Shown here: positions 22,090-32,460 of the stretch, one piece after another | Numbering within the stretch: position 1 is the stretch's first letter | How the letters are laid out: each line of letters opens with the position of its first letter | Assembly: GCA_948470475.1 (NCBI GenBank) | Contig: OX419336.1 | Span: 39,198,420-39,262,419 of the forward strand | Reading direction: 5' to 3' | Source of the DNA: Galaxea fascicularis | Taxonomy: Eukaryota; Cnidaria; Anthozoa; Scleractinia; Euphylliidae | Length of the DNA stretch: 64,000 nt | Made by a program: the position numbers and the translations under genes | The notes under the pieces: generated by a model | The model's database searches: none | Told to the model about the DNA's origin: nothing | What the model saw: the letters and a program-made list of their open reading frames with translations, nothing else

Positions 22090-22880
22090 TCATCGCTGTC
22101 ACGAAATTTTCTATTTTTTGTCATGTTTTAATTTAGCTTTTTGTTTCAGTTTTTCGGTCTTAGTATTTCGTATTGTCCTAGTGTTAATTAATTGGTTTGT
22201 AATTAGAGATGTATTGTAGGGTAGTCCGTAACTAAAAGCGTGTAAGTTTATTGTTCTTAAGTGTTGATTTAATAAAGCGTTGCTATCATAGGATTGTAAG
22301 GTATCGCGTTTAGGACATAGTAGTGTAAGTAACATAGGAGAAAATAGTAACATAGGAGTGTAAGGTACCGCGTTTTTCAATAATTATGTATGTAAAGTGT
22401 TAATTGCTAAACTAATTATGCCTATATATAAATGTAAGTTTCGTGGTTACTGGTTGGTGGTTGAAGTGGCAAACAGTCAGTTGTTGGAAAGTTGACGAAA
22501 GAATTGAGAAGAGGAGCTGAACGGCCTTTCCTTGTTAAAAGACATTAGCCGACGCCGACCAAAGTTCCAGGACAAAACCCATTTGTCATTGGCGGTGTTT
22601 GTGGGCCTGAGGGTAAAAGGAAGAAGAAGTTGAGAAGTTTAACGGAGAGAAACAGCGCGTCGCGTTGACTGTGGACCTAGCTGTAAAAGCAAAGAAACAG
22701 TTGGAAAGTAAAAGCTTGATATACCTTTTAAGGGGATTTGCCTGCGGAGGAATGAAAGGGAGGGTACTTCGAAAATTTACCCCTCCCAGTTTGTAGTTTA
22801 CTTTTTGATTTATTAAACCCTGGTGTAGTCTCGATAGAAATCAGTAGAAATCGATTGGATGATTAAAAACAAATCAATGC
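22090..22880. other. spacer with TATA-like motif and local duplications
   Basis: No gene recognised. Two similar phrases (GATTGTAAGGTATCGCGTTT and GTGTAAGGTACCGCGTTTTT) show a local duplication near 22290-22380. A TATA-like CTATATATAAATG occurs near 22421, followed by a GC-richer stretch. This could be the promoter/leader of an LTR element, but I found no partner LTR. Confidence 0.3.
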
Positions 22881-23865
22881 AGTTGAACTGGATCCTTGTT
22901 GCTATCAGAAGTAGATAGCAACAAAAAACTTGAACAAAAATATTTGAATTGTTATCAAAAAGCAAAGTAGATAACAACGCGAATATTTCTGATCCATATA
23001 TATGGCTTATAAACAATACTGTAACTTCCATATGTTTTGCAGTAGATAACAATTGCAAAACTCAACTTCTACGGGGAATTCAAAGTTGAGATCATTGTCT
23101 ACGGACAAATCGTGTCAGCGCACAAATGACTTCGAACTTTTTCAGCAGTCGGTGGCAGTCGACAACAATCGTAAACTACAAATGGTATGTGGTTCTATTT
23201 CCCGGACACTTTTCCTCTTGGTCAAACACTCCTCTTTGTTTTTCTTCTTCTTCTTCGTAACATACAAAATCCATTCCAATGGGGAATGGCAAGTAGTCCA
23301 CTATAACTTTCTTTCGGCCGGAGTTGTCTCGTTTAGTCGGCAAAGCTCATTTCCTCTTCAAAAAGTTCACCGACGCACATTTCGTTGCTTCGTAAGCTGC
23401 ATTTTTACTCTCATTGAAGTAATTCCTCTCGAAATAAACAAAAGGTTTAGTTTTCGGAAACAGTTCTCGTAACAAAGTTTTTCAGTTTCGGAATCAAAGC
23501 TTGACCAAGACCCAAATTTCTGAGGAAGATTAAAGTAATACCTCGATAATATTTTGGGAGCTTATTGTAATATCGGGACAAGATGAAGGCCGAAAACCTT
23601 TGGGAAAACACCACTTAAATAAAACGTTTACTGCCAGAGAACAGCAAATTACTATGGTGACAAGCCTTCGGATCTGCCACTTGTATGAATTGGTTTGCCA
23701 GGCCCGGGAAAGTCTGTTTCAGTGGTCACACAACTGAGGCATAAAGTTGGTGAAAATTTCTAACTAAACTGTATATGTACTTGTCTTTCAGTTTAAAATT
23801 AGAAAATTCATAACAGTGTGTAAATTTCGTTGAAAAGACGAATTCATCGTCACGAAAATGCAACG
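22880..23865 (+). repeat. ~1 kb dispersed repeat, copy 2
   Basis: Reverse-complement counterpart of 8440-9390, in the same internal order. Best conserved are the block around TATATATGGCTTATAAACAA with flanking AGTAGATAACAA words and the segment ATCGGGACAAGATGAAGGCC. A GATAACAA/TTGTTATC pair around 22950 can form a stem. Class unknown. Confidence 0.65.
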
Positions 23866-26775
23866 CCAAATTCGATTGCTACGGACTGAACTGAATCGAA
23901 TCATTCTGTTTACGACACTTTTGGGTTAACGGAAGTAGCCGACCACATGCTATTTTAATATGAAACTTTCGGTTGTTGCTTTCTCGAAAGTAAATATTAA
24001 GTCAAATGCAAAAATAATCCGGGAACTACATACCGTAGTTACTGATTAACATCAGCAACGTTTTGATTTCAGCGATTCTCAAATCAAAGGAACTAGTGTA
24101 TTGACGCGCCGGAAGATTCTTGGAATGTGCACGATTTGTTTCTATTGATTGTTCCTTGCGTAACTTTGAAAGCTTTATTTTAAGGTGGTTTCCCATAGAA
24201 GTATAAGATGATCACATACTGGGTGCCCTATTCTTCATCTAAATTCAAATCACTCTTTTTTTTATTGTTACCAATTCAATAAAACTGAGTGTTTGTCGAT
24301 ATTTTGCAGATAGAGTAATGCCCTCCAGTTAAAACTATCAAAATATCCAAGCACAAGTGTTCATCGGGTGTCTGAAGCTTCGATTTTAATTTCAGTTTCT
24401 TCGATGAAACCTCCTGATATTTTCACAGAAAAACGAAAAAACAAATATAGGTTAACAACCGCAATAGCGGTTTCCCAAGAAAGAAAAAATAGCGGAGGGA
24501 ATACTCTGGGAGCGCGGTTGCCAAGATCCTTTGCGTTTTTAATTTATACCTTAAGGCCGATACACACGAGGGGTGAGCATACTCCAGGAGCAAAACCCCT
24601 CGTGTTCAAGGAGGACATGTTACTGGTAGTGAATAGCAGCCACAATGGTTCAAAAAGAGTTGCGGAGTTTTAGTTTATTTTATTGTAAATTTTGAGTGTT
24701 CGACATGTACATTCTCTCCACCAATGGGTGCAACATTGCAAAGGTGGACACAATGGTGCACAAGGAGTTTTACGATGTGTCCGCTGTGATTTTGTTATGT
24801 CAGAACCCTTTTCTATACCAGAATTCACGAATTGTCTTTGTTTATGTACATCTCAGATCTGGCCTAAAAAGGTACCACTTAAGGGAAAGTAGCTTTGTAT
24901 AGTTGATTATCTGGATTGTCGGGAGTACTCCCTTTCGATCGACAACTGTGATATGTATAACTGGAGGGAAAGGGTTACAAGTCAATTACGTAGAGCATAA
25001 ATGAAATTGCTTTAAATTTGTTTGATATTTAAGGTAATCAAAGGCTTTAAGTAAACAAATCTCAGGGTTTGTGAAAGGTCAAAGAAATGAAAGTTCGCAT
25101 GATTATAATAAGGCCTTATCGTGAATTCGGATTATAACGAAAAGATCGATACGAGTCTACATAACCTCGCAAAGGACCACATATTAACATTGTACATAGA
25201 TCGAAGTGTGTCTACTGACATAATACTAAAGGTAAATTTGCTGTTATCAAGAAAGAACAAGACGCCAAAGGCGTTTACGCGGGATGTGTTGGTCGATGTT
25301 TAATACAGTAACACTAAATTTGAATAGTTGCCCACAGTGAGAATCTAAGATTCATACGTACAAATAAATGGAAATGTAAACAATTAGTAAAGTATTACAA
25401 GCATCGTTCGATAAGTTGTGAGTGAACACACTGGTTCGATTAGTGAACTCGCTGGCTCGATTCACAAGAACTCATTGGTTCAATGGAAAACTGGTTAAAG
25501 CACACTATCCAATTATTCACGGGTCAACAAACAGTTTATGTCATGACAGTCTGTGCAATTGTTCATGGTTCAATTAATACACAAAACCAAAGCAACGTTG
25601 AAATGCAAAGGCATTTTATTTTCGGCTCGAATAAAGCTACGCAAAGCAAGCGAACTGCTAGGCTCTTGTATAGCACAATTTAGGTCAAGTTATTGACTCG
25701 AATTGAGCACGTTTTTTTTACAAACTTGACTGATCAGACTGATAAAAGATGTTTGGAAATACAAAGACGAATCGAAGGATATAGAAGCACGGTGAAAATT
25801 CGCATCCAAACCTGTAATTTTTTGCAAAGTGGATCCCCAGTCTGAGCAGTCAAACGAACTTCAAAACCACACTTTCTGATCTGTTCTCGAAGAGGGATTT
25901 CTTCATCATTATCACCACGAAATAGCCACGACGACCAGCACGCCAAAGCGCATGGGAAAACGAGTCTGCAATGTTCCACGTTTTGACTACGTATGGCTCA
26001 CAGAGATAGGAGACATTCGACATTCGTCAGTACCACGATTTCTCTTGCGCCACGTTTTCGAATCTCCAAATATTTTCATTTGAAATGTAATATTCAATAA
26101 AACGGTAGCAATTACAAAATGTATAAAAAGCAGTTATTCTCATTACAACCCACGTTAAAAGCGGGTGAAAATCGATTACAATAACTCCGGTAAATCTTGG
26201 GGTGTTTTCGGTCTCACTTCGTGAGATTACTCCGAAAGCTTCCGAAAAGTCACGGACACTCTCACTCACGCACCCGATGACATTATGGTGACTGGCTAAA
26301 CAGCCAGTACTGACCACAAAGAGAATTATTACAATTATTACAATTAGAGTCGTCAGTTATTTTTGCCGATTTCCATCGATTTTCTTTAGTGCCTTCGCTA
26401 GGTACACAGAAAAATTATTTTAGTGCTCCTCAGGAGTTTCTGGGATTTTCCAGGACGGAAAGGTGAAACATTTACATATCCACAATCCCATGGAAATCTA
26501 ATCCTTTGCGTTTTGCAAATCGGTTTCTTTTTTGTTGGCTTTTACGCATGGCACCAGAACCTAAAATATACATTTTTTCATTTTTTTGTTTTCTGCCATC
26601 CATCTTTGATTAAATTTAGTGATTGCTTGCGACAATAAGGAAAAACAGAAAGCGTAAGACCTTGAGGAACGGCAAACCTTGCTAATAAGGGAGGGGAGAC
26701 TTGGAAGACGGTGGGTTCATGATTTCTGAGGATGATAGGATTGAAGAATGGAATGGCTGCATGCATTTTTCGCAA
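23866..26775. other. spacer without firm gene
   Basis: Scattered frames near 24368-24900 and 25121-25303 lack domain signatures and supporting splice context. Around 24546-24610 the phrase GCCGATACACACGAGGGG and a complementary ACCCCTCGTGT suggest a small MITE. Near 25420-25480 short GGTTCGAT/GGCTCGAT words repeat. Nothing else is supported. Confidence 0.3.
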
Positions 26776-26791
26776 GATATTCTAGTAGAAT

Positions 26792-27204
26792 ACCGCCGCC
26801 AGGTTAGCTCAGTTGTAGAGAACCAGACTGCTGAGCGGAAGGTCGGGGGTTCAAACTCCAGACCGGTGCACAAACCAGGGTCCTGGTAAGATCACTCTGG
26901 CTGTGTGCTCAACGTCTACTTTAGTTCAGATGATCCAGTCAGTGGGCAGTGACGTTAAGCTGCTGGCCTTGTCTCCTTCACCTCCCCGCGTAAAACTGGA
27001 TGGGGACGTAAAAGAACCCACACACTGATCGAAAAGAGTAGGGACCGTAGTTCGTGTTGCTGTGGTCTGCTCTCTCACACATAAGGGTGGTTGGGCTGAC
27101 CACCTGTCTCCAAGAGCCTCTGTTGAGTCGCAGAAACCTCCTTGGTACCCTCTTAGGAGTGCCACTAGGCATCGAGAAGATCACACACACACACACACAC
27201 ACAC
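26792..27204 (+). repeat. tRNA-derived SINE, copy 2, with duplication and (CA)n tail
   Basis: The best-preserved copy. The tRNA-like head has A box GGTTAGCTCAGTTGTAGAG and B-box-like GGGGGTTCAAACTCC. The body includes TTTAGTTCAGATGATCCAGT and AGAACCCACACACTGATCG. The tail is a run of about 11 CA units. It is flanked by a 13-bp duplication, ATTCTAGTAGAAT at 26779-26791 and ATTCTAGTAAAAT at 27205-27217 (one mismatch), which fixes both ends and shows that the CA run is the element's own 3' tail. Confidence 0.85.
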
Positions 27205-27364
27205 ATTCTAGTAAAATAATTTCATAGAAGGAATTTCAATTTCATAAAAGCAATTTCACTTTGATCTTCAAATAGTGTAAAAAGAAAATTTCAGTTCAGG
27301 TTTCATTATTTTTCTACTCGGATGTATCCCACTCTTTCTAATGCTATTTCTTTGTTTTCTCCAG

Positions 27365-27453
27365 TGTTTTAGTCATACAACCGAGATAATGGAGCAAGTG
27401 ATAGATACAGCCATCATGATAACATTTGGTCAAACATATTCCACTATGGGAAG
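27365..27453 (+). CDS. candidate internal coding exon
   Basis: Acceptor TTTTCTCCAG and donor GTAAGA bound an 89-bp open segment reading CFSHTTEIMEQVIDTAIMIT and then FGQTYSTMG. The frame is open only in this phase. A possible next exon begins after TCTACAG at 30336 and would stop after four codons. No family recognised. Confidence 0.25.
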
Positions 27454-28114
27454 GTAAGATTTCTTTGACCTTGTTATACGTTCTCTTTTTTCCGTTATTT
27501 TAATCAAAATATGCCAATCTCCCTGCTGTTTACGACGACTCCAACACTGCATACATTTACTGCTATTGCAAGAACTGGGAGTTGGATTTGTTTTACACTG
27601 AGGAGTAAGGAAACCGGTATTAAAGACTTCATAGTTAAGCTTCTTTGTAGCCACATAGATTACTTTTACCTCGGTTTATAGTTGATTTTCTTTGAGCTTT
27701 GGTAAAGAATTGCTGAGACGTAAACTAAAGGCAACTTAACGCTCCTCTTTCAATATTTTCTTCCTACCGGGTCAGAAATTTTCCATCCTCGGAGACTCAT
27801 GGGCAGCCGATAGTCGGGACGGGACGAAGCTGGTAATTTCAAGCTGGAATATTGCTTTTCTTTACAAGAACACTTTGAAATTTGGTCAGATACGTAGCTG
27901 GCCCAATGCAGAATTGACAATTCTGTAAAAGCATGATCAGAGCTGAAATAGGAAATCGATAGCACTGACTTCCACGGCAGCCAAGTTGGACCAAAAAGTC
28001 AATTAACTTTCAGAAAATTGCGGTTTTGATCTCGTTTTTTTTAGTTGCGGAAAGTGCCGCCGAGTTAAAATTGGTTCTCTTTCTTTTTACTTTTAAAAAC
28101 TCTCTTCTTCCTAA

Positions 28115-28388
28115 GGGCTGGTTCACACTTTGACATAAGCACATAAGCATAAGCATAAGCATAAACATAAGCATAAGAAAAATACAAGTGTGAACCGGGG
28201 TTACATAAGCATAAGCATAAACATAAGCATAAGCACAAGGAATGGAAGTTTTTCCATTCCTTGTGCTTATGCTTATGTTTATGCTTATGCTTATGTAACC
28301 CCGGTTCACACATGTATTTTTCTTATGCTTATGTTTATGCTTATGTTTATGCTTATGCTTATGCTTATGTCAAAGTGTGAACCAGCCC
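28115..28388. repeat. PIF/Harbinger-type hairpin MITE built of CATAAG repeats
   Basis: The ends GGGCTGGTTCACACTTTGAC and its exact complement are flanked by TAA on both sides (28112-28114, 28389-28391), fitting the TWA duplication of PIF/Harbinger. Each arm contains runs of GCATAA/ACATAA units, and a second internal inverted pair (TGTGAACCGGGGTTACATAA) lies closer to the centre. The whole element can fold into one long hairpin about the centre GGAAGTTTTTCC. Confidence 0.8.
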
Positions 28389-28399
28389 TAAATTTAATT

Positions 28400-30870
28400 A
28401 TTTGTTAACTTGCGTCATGACATGATTTGCTGAAAACAAACAATTATTGAATTCTGCGAGACTAAACACGAGGGACTAATTTAAGTCAGTTTTGATATTG
28501 TCAACTTCATCAGCAAAATAATATTGAAACAATCTCAATTGCATGTGTTTTCTTCTCCCATAAAATTTACGGCCTCGCGAAGGATACCAAAAAACGTCAC
28601 ACATACTCTCACAGATCTTCTCGGAATAACTCTTACTCAATGTTACTTTGCTTTACGAACAGCGATTTGAAATTTACCAATTTAATCGCACCAAATGACG
28701 CGGAGACTAATCCAAATAAATAAAACCATTTGTTTTCGCTTAACGTTTCAATTGAATTATCGTAATAAAACCCATATGTAACGTCTTAAATAATTTTGAA
28801 GAGAAAATGCGACTTAATCCTGCGCTCTGACGATTCGGCAGCCATGAAACTTTGATTTAGTAATTCGTTGACAAGCCACCCAAGAGTAAACTGCATACCT
28901 ACAGAACGTTCCGCCAAAACACCTGCTTCTGCAGTATTGCCTTCAACTCGATGGTGTCGCTTTTCTTTGAGCTGATTTTTTGAAACTTGTAAGAGATTTA
29001 AAACCTATACATTTGAACTTAAGATTTTTCGACCTTCTAGCGATTAACTTTCCGCAGGTGTTTGCGACTGGAAGGAAAACAGATTAATTCATTTTTAAGA
29101 CGCCTAAAATCAGCAAAAAAATATTTTGAACACTTACACATTTCAAGACCTTTTATAATAAAAGCACAGTGTGATGCATTGATCGCATATCGGAAAAAAT
29201 ATGCATAATTAAGCCCCATTTACGCGACATTCATTTTGGACCCGGCACTCCTAAATTTAAATACGCGGGCCAATAGTTTTGGTACGGCCCGCTTGTTTTT
29301 TTGTTATGTAAATGCAAATATGTCGGCATGTGACCCGCGTGCCAAAACGAGATTTTGCCAGGCTTCAGTGACTTATTAAGTGACCACAAACTCAATCAGG
29401 GATGCGCAAATGCTGTCTTCGTGATTCACTGATACAAGTACACACAAAAGAAGTTAGCAATGGTTAATCTAAATTCTGCTGTCGACGCGAGGTAATACAG
29501 GGTTATTGCAAGTCCATAGTTTGGAGTAACAGCCTTTCAAATCAATGTATCTTGACGAGATATACCTTTAGAAATTTAATGGTGAAGACATTCAGAAGTT
29601 ACGCGAGTTGGCCTCGAAAATTTGCATACCAAAGGTCATCAGGAAAACTTCTTTCGGCCACGTCAAACCAGGCAAAAAAATTGGGATGTCTACCGTACCT
29701 CTATCAATCGCGGAGGGTTTAAACAGCTCAAAATAGATCTCCATACCTTTCAATTTCATTCTACTGCCGATTATTCATAAGAATTGTATCTTTCTAATTT
29801 GAGTTCCATAGAACTTTACCTCAATTTCAATTGTAGAAAAATATCTCTTACAAGTTTTAAAAGGATCGCTTGGAGTGTGACGCCGTTGCTTTCACAAATC
29901 CTAACTTTTGTCTTCAGTTATGCATGAATGAGTTGGCTCAGAGACCTTTAATTATGCTGTCAAAATTTGTTCAACCCAAGCGAATTATGCGAGCCGTTGT
30001 AAATATGCCCGGAGGCTCTTTCTTTTAAGAGTGCCTTCCTTATTTCAGAGGTGCTCTTTAGAAATGAACATCGAAAAAAATAGGACATATTTTTGTCTTT
30101 AAGTGTAGCGGACCATGCCAATACCATAGGCCCGCGATGGTATAGATGGTTTTGCGTCCTGCTTTGATGTGTTTTCAAATAATAGTGACTGGATGACGAA
30201 TATAACCTGAAACCGTCAACTGTTGGATCTTTTTTTCGGCAGAAACCTTGTTTCTTGTATACATAACTTTGACTCTATAACAATACATCTGTCAGATCAT
30301 ACATAATTGAAACGCTTCTGATTTTCTGTCTACAGGTTGAACTGGAAGTAGCTAAGACATAATTGATCCGGTTGGATCTTGGACAAGCCAAGGAAATGAG
30401 CAGTGAAGATCAGCAGTAAAGTGTAATCTGTCAAGTATTCCAGGAACACGCTGAAGCTGTACAACTACAATACCACCTTAGTTGAGATACGGCCGAGTTG
30501 TTTTAACCTGTTTGCCAGCCGGCAAAAGACTGTACTTATAATTTCTAAGAGGCTTTCCCATAATGATTACAGAAAGCGAAGAGGTTCAAAGGGTAACAGC
30601 ATACAATTCACAAGCATTTAAGGATGACAGCTTTGATCGAAGAACTAATAGTTTGGTCTCTGCCCTGATAAATTAAGGAACCTTGAATTTACTTGTGCCA
30701 CAACAGAACCTCAGGCCGTTCATGCCATTAATTTTTCATTTTGAATCTGTAAATATTACTTCTCAGTACTAAAATCTATTTCTTCGCATGAACAGCAACG
30801 GAACTTACAATTCTGCAACGAAATAAGGAAATATTTTGCGCACGTTCCATTCTTGTTGTAATTTTCCAGC
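28400..30870. other. spacer without supported gene
   Basis: AT-rich. The segment near 29213-29345 begins CCCCATTTACGCGAC and contains GCGGGCC/GGCCCGC inverted words, so it is probably a decayed MITE. I see no convincing exon. Confidence 0.3.
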
Positions 30871-30879
30871 ATTGCTATC

Positions 30880-31138
30880 GAGTTCTGTTTTCACAATCCA
30901 GGCTCGGCTAAAACCAAAAACCAAATAGAACATTTTTTAACCAAAACTTTTATTTTGTGCTACTTAATAGTTTCTTCTTCTCGTAAATAGGTTTTTACGA
31001 ATCTATTTCGTTTTCTCGCGTTCCTACTAAATTCTGTTTCCACAATCTAAACTCGGCTAAAACCAAAGTGCACTTACGAAACGTTTTGCTACAAGGTTTT
31101 TATTTCACGGTACTAGACTCTTTTTCTCGTAAAAGGTT
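30880..31138. repeat. diverged tandem duplication, ~140-bp unit
   Basis: Two adjacent units share TTCTGTTT.CACAATC, CTCGGCTAAAACCAAA, TTTTTATTT, and TTCTCGTAAA..GGTTT in the same order, offset by about 140 bp. Their length differs by small indels. No coding meaning seen. Confidence 0.5.
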
Positions 31139-31580
31139 TCAGAATCATCTTACACTTACAGATCGCAGAGATTTAATCCTTACAGTATTTTTGGGTCGTC
31201 CTCGTCTAAAACATGCATTCAAGATTGCAAATATATAAATGCAAAATAGGAGTTTTAGACGCATTACTTTAAATTTCTGCTTTAGGTGATAATTCGCGAT
31301 ACTTGCTTTCCCCTTCTCGCGAGAAGATATCAGGATCCTAAATTTTTTTTTCATAGATGTAATTCTTACTTTCCTGAAGTCTTCGTCATCTAAAACGATT
31401 GAATAATGCAACAATACAAGAGATCCTAGCGCATTAGTTTTGAACTCCTATGTGTTCTAGACTAACTACCAATAACAAAGACGAAAGTTGCCGAAGTCTG
31501 GACAAGAGTGAGGAGAGAGAGAGAATTTGGCATAAATAGTACTATAGTTAAACAACTATTTTAGTCGTAGCACTGCAGCG

Positions 31581-31609
31581 ATGTTTGTGACAGCCCTGAA
31601 GACAACAAG
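31581..31609 (+). CDS. candidate first coding exon upstream of the minisatellite
   Basis: ATG TTT GTG ACA ... reads MFVTALKTT and ends at a consensus donor AAG|GTAAGT. A TATA-like CATAAATAG sits 42-50 bases upstream, which would imply a short 5' UTR. No downstream exon can be assigned in phase 2. If real, the 55-bp array is intronic. Confidence 0.2.
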
Positions 31610-32460
31610 GTAAGTGAACAAACTCCAATTCGAATATAGTGGCTTCCAACAACAGAATAACTACCGGCGAGAAAATTATGAAAAAAAAAATCGTTTTCTA
31701 TGGGACATTACCTTAACATAGATTCAAATGGAACAAAAAGTATTTTTTCGTTTTCCTCACGAAGCTAATTTTCAAAGTAGCAGTACAAAGTTTCAAATAA
31801 AAGCACTGATTGTGAAAATGACTCGATAGCCTATAATTTATTATTTTGAAACCTGACACTCAAAATTTTCAAATAACAACACGTTCTTTATCCATTTTGA
31901 AAAAAACTTCATAGACCTTAAAATAATTTTTCATAAGTGGCACACGAAATTTCAAGGTTCCTGTTCAAACGACTAAAAACACCCCAATTAGTTACAATTG
32001 GACCATACTGTAAACCGACAATAAAGTCCGAAATAAACTTTCACAAAAACTAGCAATATTTCTAGTAATTCATAGTCCCGACAAAGGACAATTCCCAATA
32101 TTTTAGATTCCAATGTGTCAAAAATGCAACACAAAAAATGTAGATTTAAATCAGAAAGACAAATGTAAAGCTCTTCTCAGAATTTAATAAAAGAGTAAAC
32201 ATAAGATATTTATTAGCTTCAGAACAAGAAATGACTCATGTCTGGAAAATGTATTAAAAAAATAAGTAAAAAAAGATGGCAAATAAAAAACACAAACCCT
32301 TCACATTACAGTCAAAGAAACAATAAAGTGCCGCAACAAACCGCGGAAAACTTCTGTCTCCTTGTTAACTTAATAGGGTAAAAAAAGTAGGAATGAAGAA
32401 TATAAAAAAAGGAAGAGTACAAAAAGTACAGACTGGAAGAGGGAGGGTAGCAGTAGCAGT

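Noticed and set aside
28010..28408. Frames encoding Tyr/Ala/Met-rich and His/Lys-rich repeats
   Set aside because: These are translations of CATAAG repeats inside a hairpin MITE, present on both strands.
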